Positions 10,377-21,740 are shown, counted from the first letter of the stretch. The stretch: 64,000 nucleotides of DNA from Heterohyrax brucei (GCA_028571685.1 CM053162.1:67754351-67818350), one strand, 5' to 3'. Program-made: numbers and translations. Notes: a model not told the origin generated them from the sequence alone.

Positions 10377-11648
10377 ACAACTAGAGTAAAAAACAGAAGC
10401 CTAGTTCATGCTTTCAATATTTTAAAATTACAACATCTCCACTTTCTGGGTCTTAATTCAAGAACACATTATTAGACAGGTCTTTCCAAACACTATCAGA
10501 AGATTGGATCAGGTTTATTATTTTTAAGTTTTATTCAACAGCAATACGAAGCTAATATGGAAACATACACTCCGTGTATGCTTTGGATCTGTGTTGTCTT
10601 TGAAAATCTGTGATTGTAACCTTGGAAGATCAGAATTCATCAAACTATGTATTACATGTTTTACATATACGATTTTAGAAATCTTTTTGACTCTATATGA
10701 CATAGAAAACTATGGAAATAGAAGTAACACTATGAGGTAAGCGGAAGAGTAAGTTTATGAAACATAGTAAAGTAACATCGCAATAATATGACCTTTCCCA
10801 ATCCTCTTCCTTTTCAGCCAACAAAATACATTACTTTAGCCAATCACATTTCACATCAAGCAACCACAACACTCAGCTAGAATTAACAGTATCCTCTCCA
10901 ATATGGCACTGGCCCAAACTAGCAATAGGTGAGGTTTCCAAAAGTGTCTGAAGAAGTGTGTTTGTACATTGGGATCTTCAAGTACAATGTGATCATCTTA
11001 ATTAACTCTGCTCCATGAAATGCAACAGCTTCATCCTTGCTTTACGTCAGAGCATAGGGTACATATCGGTGGACAATCAACATCCACAAATACTCGATAT
11101 ACTAAGCATCCAGGTATTCTGGAAACAGGATATCACCATATATTTGCTTCATGACATCTTGCATCAATAACACATCAAGATTAAGCAGACAGAATGTTAT
11201 ATATAATGTATACAGCAGTTTGTGGGAGAATAAGGTGTTGCAATCTAACTTAACTTTATTAACTTTACTTAAGAAATACAATTTCTTACTTATGTGTGTA
11301 TGAGCATAAGAAGGGTTTGCATGATGGTAAACAAGCAGTAATAAGTAGTATATTAGAATACCTCAACAGCATATGCAAACTCAAGAAGAAAATAAAATTC
11401 TAGAAGCGACTCTAAGCTGACTGGCAAGATCTCTTGGGAAACAGATCTTAGACCATAGTTTATACCATAAGATTTATGTGTGTCCTATTGGAATAGTCTA
11501 CATATTTTATTACCTTAATATGTCTATTTTGATGGACTGTGTTACCCATCCCCTTCCTGAAAGTACACAAAACATCAGAGATCCAGCAGCCAAGTAAATG
11601 GCAACCATTTACTTGATAGGCAAATTTTAAAATCACGATGTTGTCTTT
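10377..11648. other. Unique sequence, no gene seen
   Basis: About 1.3 kb with no repeat I recognise and no notable open frame. It could be old unique sequence or a transposon too diverged to see by eye. Confidence 0.5.
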
Positions 11649-12003
11649 TGTTGTTGTTTTGTTAAGTGTCCTAGCGAGGATTCCAACTCATAGCAGTCCG
11701 AAGTACAACAGAACTCGCATCCTCACAACTGTTTATTATACTCGAGCTCATCATTAAGGCTACTGTGTCAATCCACCTCGACAACGGTTTGCTTCTTTTA
11801 CGCTGACTGGCCACTTTACCAACTACGAGGAAGGCCTCCAGGGACTAAGCCTCCTGAGAGCATGTCCGAAGTATGTGAGATACGTTTGTACCACCCATTC
11901 TTCTAAGGGACACTTCAGTTGTGCTTCTTCCAAGGTTCGTTCTATCTTTTGGTGGTCCATGTTATAGTCAATATTCTTTTCCAACAGCAATATTCAAACG
12001 TGT
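11649..12003 (-). mobile_element. RTE (BovB-like) LINE 3' end (-)
   Basis: Reading rightward it gives the reverse complement of the RTE 3' end: 'gttgttgttttgttaagtgt', 'tgtgtcaatccacctcgaca', 'ccagggactaagcctcctga' and 'gcttcttccaaggttcgttc'. The same order occurs at 28056-28990. The coding part is not preserved. Confidence 0.85.
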
Positions 12004-12674
12004 TATTTATTTTTTATTTATTTTTTTATTATGATTAAGTGGAAGTATACAACTGAAATGGATTGTGCATGCCCGCCTGCCTACCGCTTCTCTGCTCTTC
12101 TTGCCTGGTGACAGCACACTTCTCCTCCTCGTTTTGTACTTGCAGCCTCTTAGGAAGCTCCCGTCCCCTCCTTTCCACACTGTTGTCTCCAATCCGGAGA
12201 GAAACCAGTGGAACAGCCTCCTGTAAATGCACAGAACCACAAGGTGCACCCACCACCTGGTCACATCGTGTCCACAAGTCCAGTCCATTTATGTCTCAAG
12301 AGTTGATCCCAGCAGTGTTGTCTGGCCAGGGGCACCCCTGGATCTAGAGGCCGCATTCCCAGGGGTCCCCCAGGCCGTCAGACCATCAGTGGTGGTCTTT
12401 TAGTAGAGTCCTTGAGCTTCCCTACTCTTCCTCGTGTTGCCACAGGGACTCAACATTATGTGTCCTGTCACAGCTGCCTTTGGCGGTGACTGGGTAACAT
12501 CTGGTTCTTGTGGTCACATTTTGATACAGTCTCCTGCTACATGGGTCCTTCTGTCTCTTGGGCTCCTTTTTCCTTGTGTCTTCTGTGTTCTCAGTGATCA
12601 TCTGTTCCAGCTGAGATGGGACCATTCAGTGTACCTGAGATGGCAGCTTGCTAGCTTTTAACACCCCAGATGCA
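12004..12674 (-). mobile_element. L1 3' UTR and 3' end (-)
   Basis: Begins with the reversed tail 'tttttattatgattaagtgg', then 'tgcatgcccgcctgcctacc', 'cctggtgacagcacacttct', a long 3' UTR and 'gctagcttttaacaccccag', the reverse of the 'ctggggtcttaaaagcttgc' block near 56905. Reverse frames of 93 and 80 codons here are UTR, not genes. Confidence 0.8.
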
Positions 12675-13315
12675 AAAGTGTTATTTCTTGGGTCTCTTCT
12701 TTTAGCACTCATACATTCATTAGCTCATCTGAATTTATGAACATTAAAATATGAGGAGCCTCTAACACTAGAGCCTCATCTGAGGCACAGATTTAGCTAA
12801 ATAACAGACTCTCTCTCTTCCAGATGTTCCTGACTCACTGTATTATAGTCGCCTGATATTTCCTTTAAATTCATCCCATTTTCTACTTTGCAGGCAGAGT
12901 TATTATTCTTGACACTGATTCTGTTCTTTGTTTACCTGTAATTAAGAAAAAAGCTAAAATAAAGAAAAAAAAAGAAAAGAATTTCTAAAGCAGAACACAT
13001 ACAAAGCCCAAGGTTTAGTGATAAAGTAATTAATAAATAGGCACAACGGGTAACTCATTAAGAAAAGTCTGAGATGAGAATGGAGAAATAGAATGGGAAG
13101 GAAAAATAGAAAATAAAGAGCATATCTTGTTTAGGACTGTGCTCCGAATGCTATGTCATTACTGATCATGCTGATATAAATTTAAATGCAGAAACATAAA
13201 TTTCGTGGTTCAAATAAAAAGTGCATAACAGTAAGTAGAACGTTAAGACTACATTTGAAATAACAACAGTACAATAATCATACAAATCCATAATCATTGT
13301 ATCTGAGAAGCAGGA
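12675..13315. other. AT-rich unique sequence, no gene seen
   Basis: Low-complexity A-rich parts (12950-12980), no recognisable element. Confidence 0.5.
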
Positions 13316-13808
13316 TGTTGCTGAGTTGTGGCCCTCTAAAATGTGCGTCAACCTGGCTGGGCCATTGATTCCCGGTTCTGTGCGGTTGTCTTCCACTTTG
13401 TGAGCTGACGTGATCGGCCTAAGTGCTGTACATCCTAGCTTCCATGATGAGAATGCGGGAGGATTAGAGCAAGTTCTGTCAATAAAGCTGGATACGTCCA
13501 ATAGGATTCCGTTGTATTCTGAGATAATCCCTTTGTTGGTATAAAAGAAAGGAGCGGAGAGGAGAGGGGCAGCCTGCCATCCAGGACAGAAAATCCCGAT
13601 GTGCAGCAGCTGCTTTAGACCCTGGGTCCTTTCTCCAAGAAGCCGCTAGACCAGGGCAAATTTGCTGGGAAGAACATTTCCTCAGAGTTGGTGCTCTGAA
13701 TTCAGACTTCTGCATTCCTAGGTTATGAGAGGATAAGTGTACCTTTGCCAAAGACATCCCCTTTTGGTGCCTCAGCTATGGCAGCCCTAGATGCATAGAC
13801 AGAATGAA
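13316..13808 (+). mobile_element. ERVL-MaLR-like solo LTR (+)
   Basis: A GC-richer block with 'aatgtgcgtcaacctggctg', a possible TATA-like 'ggtataaaagaaag' (13538 region) and the MaLR-type 3' end 'tatgagaggataagtg…agctatggcagccctagatg…agac'. It is the opposite orientation to the LTR at 1918-2388. Reverse open frames of 111 and 92 codons over it have no domain. No internal viral region is attached. Confidence 0.6.
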
Positions 13809-14117
13809 CTGCCCGATTAAAAGACAACAAAGTTCAGTATCTTGCTTTCATTTGTTTACATGCTATTTCCAAAAAGATCTGTTTGCTTCTTTGTTTTGTC
13901 TTATTTTGCTTTTCAAAAGCAGGAGATGATTGGAGCCATGGCAGCCACCTTGTCAGCACCAGGAAAAGACAACTTCCATCACCTTTGATATTACAGAGAA
14001 GCCTCATCACAGCCAACAACAGCTTTTTTTCAGACTCTATTCATGTGAGAAAACCAAGCCTGATTTTGCTATGTTTCTGGGAGCAAGGCTCTCTGTACTT
14101 TATTGCCACAAACATTC

Positions 14118-14275
14118 CTAGTGGCACAAGAGGTTAAAAACTTAGCTATTAGCCAAAAAGCAGGCCACTCTTTAGGAGGCTTAAGGGGAACTGTTACTCT
14201 GTCCTACTGAGATGCTATGAATCAGAACAGACTCGATGGCAGTGAGTTGTCTTTCTTTGTTTTCTTTTGGTTTTG
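14118..14275 (+). mobile_element. AfroSINE (+), diverged
   Basis: 'agtggcacaagaggttaaaa', 'gctattagccaaaaagcagg', 'tgttactctgtcctactgag' and 'atgctatgaatcagaacaga' follow AfroSINE order from head to tail, ending T-rich. The first head bases are lost. Confidence 0.8.
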
Positions 14276-15011
14276 TCTTGACACATTAGATTCCTGAGTC
14301 TTCTTTGTAAAACTTTACAAAACACTATCAATCCATATCAAGCGGAAATCCGGCACCCTACCTTGTGACTTCTATTTTTCTATCTGAACAACGTGTTCTA
14401 AATCCATAATGTGTTTGTGCCCTAATGGCTATAATGATGATGTTGAATAGAACTGATATTTCTGGCTCATTTATTTTCAAAGATTTCATCCCTTCCATTC
14501 CTGTAGAAACTGGGGTTTTAACTCCAGACTGAGTTCTTAAAATAACCATGGTCTATCTATTTTAAAATGTAGAGTTATTTTACGAGAACATTATCTATAC
14601 ATACTATTAATTATACTGCATATACATGTATATGTGCACATATATAAATTATGATAATATGACAATTTGTTACATTTGCATAAATTTAGAGTAAGGCTGA
14701 GAGTCAATGACAACAACCTGTTCTGGTTCAAAAATTCTATCAACACTTATCCCTTTAGAAATGTTAAATGGGCTGCTTAAATGAAGGAGTTTCACGCCCA
14801 TTAATCTTAAGTGAGAGACTCACAACCATTAGATATTTATGTTTATTTAGAAGACTTTGCAGAGTCAGAAAAGAGGGAACACAGTCACTTTTGCAGAATT
14901 ATTTGTCCAGGTATCAGGTTTAGAGTATTGATTGATGAACACGTTATTTTGTTTTCTACATAAATTGCTGTTCGATTCTGTATCCCAGCTGTCTGGTTTT
15001 ATTACAGCTGT
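14276..15011. other. AT-rich unique sequence, no gene seen
   Basis: Contains a short TA/CA-rich patch (14600-14660). No transposon recognised. Confidence 0.5.
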
Positions 15012-15185
15012 GTGAGGCTGCACGGTGCAGTGTAAAGAAATCTATGAATGAGACAGATTTAGATTCACTTTTTGACTCTAACATTTATTGTATGTGTGAT
15101 CTTGAATAAAGGTTTTTTGAGACTACATCTGCTTGTATGTAGAAAAGGTAAAATACAGGCTACCTTATAGAAACATTATTGTCAC
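15012..15185 (+). mobile_element. MIR SINE (+)
   Basis: Order of landmarks matches MIR: 'cacggtgcagtgtaaagaaa', 'gagacagatttagattcact', 'tgtatgtgtgatcttgaata' and 'gactacatctgcttgtatgt', corresponding to the tRNA-related head, the CORE region and the downstream part. Divergence is high, as expected for this old family. Confidence 0.65.
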
Positions 15186-15585
15186 ATTATGGTCTCTAAA
15201 TACATCTGGATCCTCCCTTTTCTTGGTACATGGTATCACTGCACTTTCTCGGGTGAGTCCAAGTGACTAACTCTGGCTGACAAGCTGTGGGTAGATGTGC
15301 TGTCTCTCCCTGTTGACTATGAAATTTAATTGCTGGAAACAGATCAACTGAAGCTGTCTTTCCTTCCATGACAACAAAACGTAGTGTTACACATAGCAGT
15401 TTTTCCGCATGTGCCAGAAGAGAGAGATAAATATAGAAGAAACTCAAATACCCCTTGTCTGACATGTAGAATGGGCAAAATATCAGCAGTAATGTCTCTC
15501 CCTTTGATGCTTTTGATATTAGGGCAATTTTATTGCATCACAACCTAGGATAACTTCATTGTTTTTGTTGAGTGATAGCACATAC

Positions 15586-15608
15586 CATACACACACATAC
15601 ACACACCA
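15586..15608. repeat. (CA)n-type simple repeat
   Basis: 'catacacacacatacacaca' type sequence followed by an A-rich run. Confidence 0.8.
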
Positions 15609-15661
15609 AAAAAGAAAAAGAAAACAAAAAAACCTTCAGTAAATTTCTGGACATTTGATTT

Positions 15662-15748
15662 TGGCAGGATTCTGTCTTGTTGTGCTTAGAAAGTCACTGT
15701 GAGTTGGAACTGACTAAACAGTACTTAACAACCTAACAACAACTCCTC
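15662..15748 (+). mobile_element. RTE LINE extreme 3' end (+)
   Basis: 'ggcaggattctgtcttgttg', 'tcactgtgagttggaactga' and 'acttaacaacctaacaacaa' match the RTE terminus seen at 54828-54895. Only the last ~90 bases are present. Confidence 0.75.
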
Positions 15749-15938
15749 TTCAGACAATTGGTCTTCAGCAAAGGTGATAAACCAATTAAATAAAGAATGA
15801 ATGTCATCTTAGCTACTGATACCTGGACAGCTGGATCTTCATACACAGAAGAACAAAGTTGGACCCTTACTCCACACCTACATGAAAATGAACACTGTAC
15901 GAATCAATAGCCTAAAGGTAGGAAACAAAATAATATAA

Positions 15939-16092
15939 TTTGTAGTTCAAAAGCCACCCAGAGGCACTGTGGAAGACAGGCCCGTGGATGTACTTTCAAA
16001 AAGCCACGGCTTTGAAAACCCTGCAGAGTAGTTGTACTCAGCAATCACGGTACTGCTGTGAGTGGAAATCAACTTAACGGCCACTAGCAACA
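15939..16092 (+). mobile_element. AfroSINE-related SINE, second subtype (+)
   Basis: 'agttcaaaagccacccagag', 'gtggaagacaggcccgtgga', 'agccacggctttgaaaaccc' and 'tgctgtgagtggaaatcaac' define a subtype with a longer middle than AfroSINE. Related copies lie at 20455, 32591, 33305, 38818 and 51640. Its head is missing. Confidence 0.7.
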
Positions 16093-16280
16093 TCAATATG
16101 TTGGGTTAGGGTTTAATATTCAGACTATAGGGAATTCCTACAACCTAGGAAAAGAAAGACCAACCACCAGCTGAAAACCAAGTGAAATGCATGCATAGAC
16201 TTTTCACTGGAGAAGATCTATAAATATCAGCAAATGAAAGAAGTGATATTTCATGTTATTAGTCATTGTTGTTTCTGTAT

Positions 16281-16432
16281 ACTATTCAGTACACCCGCCC
16301 CATAGGGTTTTCTAGGCTACACTTTTCACAGGTTTTTTTTCTCCACTGGACTGACTGGTTGGTATGAACCTCAGATCTTCAGGTTGACATCCAAAACCTA
16401 ACCTCTGTGTCCCACGACTCCTGTATTGGTAA
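16281..16432 (-). mobile_element. AfroSINE-related SINE, second subtype (-)
   Basis: 'cgccccatagggttttctag', 'ctggttggtatgaacctcag' and 'aacctctgtgtcccacgact' are the reverse complement of the subtype with the longer middle, ending in the tRNA-like head. Confidence 0.7.
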
Positions 16433-16600
16433 CTAAACCCACTGGTGTAAATCTTTAGAGAAGCAGATGACTGCATATTTCTCCCACAGAATGGTTGGTG
16501 TGTTCCAATAGCCTACATTTCGGTTAATGGCTGAGTGCTTTAACTGCTGCGTCACCAGAATCACAACAACATACAATTTTATCTCTACTGGGGTGATTAT

Positions 16601-16756
16601 GGAAACTGGTGGCATAGGTGGTCAAGTGCTACGTCTGCTAACCGAAAGGTCAGTAGTTCAGTTCTACCAGGCTCTCCTTGGACAGTTCTACTCTGTTTAT
16701 AGGGTTGTTATGAGTTGGAATCAATTTGATGGCAGCATTTTTGGTTTTTTTTTAAA
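16601..16756 (+). mobile_element. AfroSINE (+)
   Basis: 'ggaaactggtggcataggtg', 'tctgctaaccgaaaggtcag', 'ggctctccttggacagttct' and 'gttatgagttggaatcaatt' cover head, B box, middle and tail, ending in a T-rich stretch. Confidence 0.9.
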
Positions 16757-16774
16757 TTTTATTTATTTTGATGT

Positions 16775-17085
16775 ATCAGAATAATGGAAATAATAAGCAG
16801 TGGTGAGGATGTGGAGAAATAGAGCCTTTCTCCATTGGTGCCGGGAATGCAACGTGGTGCAACTGCTGTGGAAAACGTTAAGGGTATCATTATGACCTAA
16901 AAATTTTACTCCCAGATATATACCCAAAAGATCTGAAAGCACAGTCTCAGACAGACAACTGAATATTAATGGTGACTGCAGCATTACATAGTAGCCAAAA
17001 GGTAGAAAAAGCTGAGCTGCCTATCAACAGAAGAATTGATCGACAACACGTGTTTTCCACATACAATAGAATGATACTCAAGCAC
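16775..17085 (+). pseudogene. L1 ORF2 C-terminal fragment, part 1
   Basis: 'agtggtgaggatgtggagaa', 'ccattggtgccgggaatgca', 'actcccagatatatacccaa' and 'gcagcattacatagtagcca' are the standard L1 ORF2 C-terminal landmarks (the stretch encoding the WWEC-like / YPKD-like region in intact L1). Stop codons and frameshifts break it. A SINE interrupts it at 17092 and L1 continues after 17400. Confidence 0.75.
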
Positions 17086-17091
17086 AAAGAG

Positions 17092-17394
17092 GTACTGAGC
17101 TGTGGTTTAATCGTAGAATCCTCACCTTCCATGTAGCAGGCCTGGGCTTGATTTTCAACCAACACCCATCAAGTGCAGCTCCCACTTGTCTGTCTTTGGA
17201 GGCTCCTGTCTTGCAATGATGCTGATCAGGTGTGAGCAGAACTTCCAGACTAAGGCAGATTGGGAAAAAAGGCCTGGTGACCAATGTCCGAAACAGTAGT
17301 CATTGAAAAAGCTGTGATGCACATGGTCCAGTCCTGTTCAGCGTGGAGTCTCCATGAGTCAGAAGCTAATTCTAAGTCAACTAACCACCAATGT
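17092..17394 (+). mobile_element. tRNA-Gly/RTE composite SINE (+)
   Basis: The head 'gtggtttaatcgtagaatcc', 'tcaccttccatgtagcaggc' and 'ctgggcttgattttcaacca' tracks a tRNA-Gly(GCC)-type gene with A and B boxes. It is followed by RTE-like text 'gagcagaacttccagactaa' and a tail 'tccatgagtcagaagctaat'. It is a SINE, not a working tRNA gene: it is diverged and flanked by the two halves of an L1. The direct repeat 'aaagag' occurs at 17086-17091 and 17395-17400. Confidence 0.75.
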
Positions 17395-17645
17395 AAAGAG
17401 ACGTGACATTCTGCTACATGCTGAGACATGGACGAACATTGAAAATGTGGTAGGTCAGACACATTAAGGCTTATTAATGGTTATGGGGGAAGATGGAATA
17501 GGGAAGTGAGTTATTGATTAAGGGGTTTAGTTTCTGTGAAAGATGTTAAAAAAATTGGAAATCAATAGTCATAAAGTTTGCATATCATAATGAATGTAAT
17601 TAATGCCACAAACAGTACTGGTAAAAACAGTTGAAATGACCACAT
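17395..17645 (+). mobile_element. L1 ORF2 end and 3' UTR, part 2
   Basis: Resumes the L1 text with 'tgctacatgctgagacatgg', 'acgaacattgaaaatgtggt' and 'tggttatgggggaagatgga'. It is the right half of the element interrupted at 17092. Confidence 0.65.
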
Positions 17646-19059
17646 TAATTTGTTTTTAAATGCATATCTATTTACTTAACTAAATCCAATATATTTCTTG
17701 ATTTGTTTACTTATCATTCAGTAATCATTTATTCAGAGTTAACCACCTGATGGAAGGTATCTTGTTTAGGAAAACTTACCTACCAATTAGAAGAAAATTT
17801 GTATTCTTCTTATTTTGCCTTATTACAAGAGCTAAGGTATTGGGTTACTTGAATAAAGTGTGGCATTGAAGCACAGGTGTTCTATTTAGTTTTGTGATTA
17901 CATCTTGGGTTTGGTTATTCCAGCTGTGTTCTAGAGTCTAGACCACACCTGCTGAGTATAGGACCATGCTGATCAAATAACTGATTCATAAAAAGGGAAA
18001 GCAGAGAAAATAAAACACTCTAGGGGTGACACGGGAGAAAAATGATACAACTTCATTGTCTGTTGAAAACACTACAAGGCATAGTTTTGATATTTGGCTA
18101 TCTTTAATCCACAATATCATTCTAGATATTAAAAATATATCATATGATTTTTATACCAAAGAGAAATCTCTCTTCATTTTATTTGCCGTTTTGGTTAAGT
18201 TAGTAGGTTATCTAGTTCCATTAAAAAGATAAATAGATTTGTGGCCAAGCTACATGGTAAATTATTATTACTATTTTAATATGTGTTCTACAGATGGTAT
18301 TTTCTCACTTTTTGCACCATGACCTATTTGGGAAAGGAACTAAAAGAGCACTACATCTGGTGCTGGAATCTATGGCTACCTTATCTCCGAGCAGTCAATA
18401 AATTATTAGCCCCAGCATAAGTTATTTTTACTTCTCACTTTATATGTATATGTGTGCTTGGTTTTACATTAGCTAATTGTATATTAAACAAAAAACTAAC
18501 TATCATACTGCAGAGATCTATGATTTCCTAGATGCTGTCCCTTTAGGAAATTTTAGGATTACTAGCAGAAACACTGCATTAAGTGCACAATTCCTGAATT
18601 TACTTTCTCCTATAAATTGACCTCTCTGGCATTTTTAGAAAGTGCTAGTCAGAGATGATTAAAAAAGCATTAAATAGGGATACTTACAAGCCTCACCTCT
18701 GTTCACTTGCAGAATATTTCTTTTGACTCATATTCCTCCATTGCCTAAAATATGCTGTATCTAATAAATTTATTAAAGATAGTCTTTTCTATCTTTTCCC
18801 AAAGATTTTTTGTACATCAGACTCTGATATATCACACCCATCTCTTCCTGAAACAACCACATCCACATAAAGACAAATAAGTCAAAAGTGGGATATATGA
18901 AAGAATGTTTTCTGAGCTTTCTCTCTCCTCATGTCAGATCTTTTTAAAAAAAATCAGAATTTTTTAAAAGAATTTCTTTAAAAATATAATATTGATTGTG
19001 AACTAAGCTTATATTCCTAAAATAAAACCCATAGCACGTGGCATATTTTTATATACTGT
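17646..19059. other. AT-rich unique sequence, no gene seen
   Basis: About 1.4 kb of AT-rich DNA with no open frame above 68 codons and no recognisable element. Confidence 0.5.
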
Positions 19060-19131
19060 TGAATTTAATATATACATATACATGAGGGCTGCCACTTTAT
19101 ATATATACACACATACATATATAAAACCCAA
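19060..19131. repeat. (TA/CA)n-rich simple repeat
   Basis: Alternating TA, CA and TACA units that border the reverse SINE immediately to the right. Confidence 0.8.
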
Positions 19132-19280
19132 TGCTGTCGAGTAGATGCCAACTCATAGCAACGCTACAGGGCAGAATAGAACTTCCCCATAGAGTTTCTG
19201 AAGAGCACCTGGTGGATTTGAACTGCCGACTTTCTGGTTAGCAGCCGTAGCGCTTACCCACTATGCCACTAGGTTTTCCT
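19132..19280 (-). mobile_element. AfroSINE (-), near full length
   Basis: Tail 'aaaacccaatgctgtcgagt', middle 'acttccccatagagtttctg' and head 'actatgccactaggttttcc' are all present in reverse complement. Confidence 0.92.
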
Positions 19281-19372
19281 ATATACATTATATGTATGTA
19301 TGTGTATATACATGTATGTAAATACGTACACATATGTATGTGTATATGTGTGTATCTGTGTATCTGTGTACA
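19281..19372. repeat. (TG/TA)n-type simple repeat between SINEs
   Basis: 'tatgtatgtatgtgtatata' and related units run between two oppositely oriented SINEs. Confidence 0.85.
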
Positions 19373-19554
19373 TGGAAACCTTGGTGGCATAGTGGGTCAG
19401 GTGCCATGTCTGCTAACCAAAAGGTCAGCAGTTCAGATCCGCCAGGCGCTCCTTGTGAACTCTATGAGTCTATGGGGCAGTTCTACTTTGACCTCAGGTT
19501 GCTATGAATGGGATCCAACTTGATGGTAGTGGGATTATTTTTCTTTTTTTTTTT
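19373..19554 (+). mobile_element. AfroSINE (+), near full length
   Basis: 'ggaaaccttggtggcatagt', 'ctgctaaccaaaaggtcagc', 'ccgccaggcgctccttgtga' and 'tgctatgaatgggatccaac' give head to tail, ending in a T run. Confidence 0.92.
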
Positions 19555-19750
19555 GGTATATGTGGACGTGTGTACATATACACATGTATATATGTGTGTG
19601 CATTTGTACATGTTTATATACATATACACACATTTATGTATATGTAGGTGTGTGTGTACATATACATGTATGTGCAGGTGTACACATATGTATAGATATA
19701 CACTTACATGTATATAGATATACATATGTAGCTATATATACACATGTTTA
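19555..19750. repeat. Long (TG/TA)n compound microsatellite
   Basis: Nearly 200 bases of interrupted 'tatacacatgtatata'-type units. The open frames rich in Tyr, Ile, Cys, Val and His reported by translation here are artefacts of this repeat. Confidence 0.9.
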
Positions 19751-19818
19751 GGACTCAATGACATGTGGCTAGCTTGGCATATACATTCATATATTTATAC
19801 ATATGTACAGAGAGAGAG

Positions 19819-19986
19819 GGACCTGGTTGGTGATGCAGTGATTAACAGGTTGGCTGCTAACCAAGAGATAAAAAAGGTCAGCAATTTGAATCTACCAGCT
19901 GCTCCTTGGAAACCTTGTGTGGCAGTTCTGCCCTGCCCCAGAGGGTCACTGTGAGTTGGTATCAACTTGATGACAACTGGTTTGCA
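19819..19986 (+). mobile_element. AfroSINE (+)
   Basis: 'gacctggttggtgatgcagt', 'ggctgctaaccaagagataa', 'ccagctgctccttggaaacc' and 'tcactgtgagttggtatcaa' cover the element. A (GT)n tract starts right at its 3' end. Confidence 0.9.
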
Positions 19987-19987
19987 G

Positions 19988-20062
19988 TGTGTGTGTGTGT
20001 GTGTGTGTATCTATGTATGTATGTATATATATATATACACACACATATATGTGTGTACATAT
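19988..20062. repeat. (GT)n then (TA/CA)n microsatellite
   Basis: A clean (GT) run followed by TATG and TA units, abutting the preceding SINE tail. Confidence 0.9.
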
Positions 20063-20454
20063 AATTATTTTTGTCAAAAATATGTTTTACACAGTTCTAC
20101 CTTAGTTGAACAATATGTAGGGATGAAGCCACACAGATTCCCTCTCTTCATCTCCTTCTTTGTTCAATATCTTGTTTCTGTAGAAGGCAAGAAAAAATTG
20201 TTTTTAATATTTAGTAAGTGTATTCTGTACATCTCGCCATGTTCATTTATCTTTGGGGGGAGAGTGCTGGGGCAGTGAATTTACTTTGTATTTTCTAGCT
20301 TATATCTTAACTTTTTTGGGTGATGACTGTTACCTCATCATTGAAAATTGCTCTCAACTAGCTCTGTGAATAAGCTGTATCCATACAGATAACATATAGA
20401 CATAGACGTACAGATACATACAGATAATAGATGTAGACTTCTTGGGCAGTGAAA
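20063..20454. other. Unique sequence, no gene seen
   Basis: AT-rich, no recognisable repeat or coding signal. Confidence 0.5.
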
Positions 20455-20545
20455 GTGGTTAACAGCTCAAGTACTAGTTGAAAAGTTTAGTGGTTCGAAC
20501 CCACCCAGAGATTTGGAAGACAGGCCCAGCAGGTGGTCTATTTTT
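20455..20545 (+). mobile_element. AfroSINE-related SINE fragment, second subtype (+)
   Basis: 'gtggttaacagctcaagtac', 'tagtggttcgaacccaccca' and 'ttggaagacaggcccagcag' give the tRNA-like head and early middle. The rest is missing. Confidence 0.7.
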
Positions 20546-21507
20546 TTTTGAATGATTCTTTTAGTACTAATACCAACAACAATTCTTCTATTTTAGTTTG
20601 TTGAATTGTAACATGGGTCATTATTTTTCTCTGTCACATAATATTTCTAGGTGACTATCGAATTCTTTGAATTGGGCTCAGGTGTCCATTGAGTATACAT
20701 GTCCAGTTGTTTCTGTATCACCTTACTTTATTGCTTTCCTGACACCCTAAAGCGTGAGCCAGCACTGGGTGCAGGTCATGTTTGACTAAGTGGTTTCTCT
20801 CCTTCCAAGTGTTACACAGCTAGAATGGAAATCAGAGAATAATGTATGTCCTTTGCCTCAATCCTTGTAAGTACTTAACTCCAAAATCTGAAGATGTCTG
20901 TGAGCCTTTATGGGATTATGAGGACAGGGAGAAAAATAAAGAAACAAACAAACAAAAAAGCAACGACCATTCACTCCCAGATGATGTCAACAGAACACTA
21001 GGAACTCATGTTGCTTTGATCCCACCTACGTCCTTGTCTGAAGCCAGCTGATCTTGTCATGACAGGTAAGGGAACTCCTCTCATTTCAGCCATACCGCGG
21101 AATGACCACATCTTTCACTGGGCAGCCTAATTTTTTTTTTTTTTACTACAAAATGTAGGCATTTTACAGTTCTTAATATTATTAGCATCTTGGTCTTTGA
21201 TTTATGGCATTATCCTAATTTTCCCACCACCTCATATTTTTGTTTCAGTATTTTTCTGGTGTACCTTAAGGTTTAATATACTTAACTTCAGGATTTCATA
21301 CTGATCAACACTCATGAATCTATCTTTTCCTGCTTCCAAGTATGCTGAATTCAAATATTAGTAGTTAGAGGAATAGGTTTATTATGATACATGCAGAAAA
21401 TGGGCATGATTCACTGATTTATACTGAACATAATATACATTGTGCTAAATTCCACAACACAGGGGAATCTCACAAACGTACTGCTGACTACAAACAGCAG
21501 ATACAAA
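20546..21507. other. Unique sequence, no gene seen
   Basis: Mixed composition with a T run at 21131-21144. The 69- and 75-codon frames have no domain. Confidence 0.5.
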
Positions 21508-21556
21508 ACCAAAACAAACCTGTTGCTACCCAGTCAATTCTGACTCATACAAGCCT
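21508..21556 (-). mobile_element. AfroSINE tail fragment (-)
   Basis: 'aaacctgttgctacccagtc' followed by 'aattctgactcatacaagcc' is the reversed tail. It is cut by the mariner fragment to its right. Confidence 0.6.
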
Positions 21557-21563
21557 ATCGGTG

Positions 21564-21740
21564 GTGGGACAGTCGGGTTCGGGAACTCATCCCGGAAAAA
21601 GTGCTACATAGCTCATTGCTGAATATCAGCAGGATATTTGAAGTGTGTAGGAAACTACGCACTGTTGCCAGCACCTAGTCCACCCTTCAAAGCAATTTTG
21701 GAATTTTTTTTCCAGAACGGCCATCAGAGCTGTCGTTGTG
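21564..21740 (-). mobile_element. mariner-like element fragment: terminus plus transposase C-terminus (-)
   Basis: The left end 'gggacagtcgggttcgggaa' followed by 'ctcatcccggaaaaagtg' parallels the terminal repeat of the MITE at 28311. Reading the minus strand, 'CFEGWTRCWQQC' resembles the conserved 'CF-GW-RRW--C' C-terminal motif of mariner transposases, followed by a stop. The rest of the transposon is missing; an L1 end abuts it. Confidence 0.6.

Noticed and set aside
17100-17165. tRNA-Gly-like gene
   Set aside because: It is the head of a SINE inserted in an L1, diverged in the stems, and continues into RTE-like sequence.
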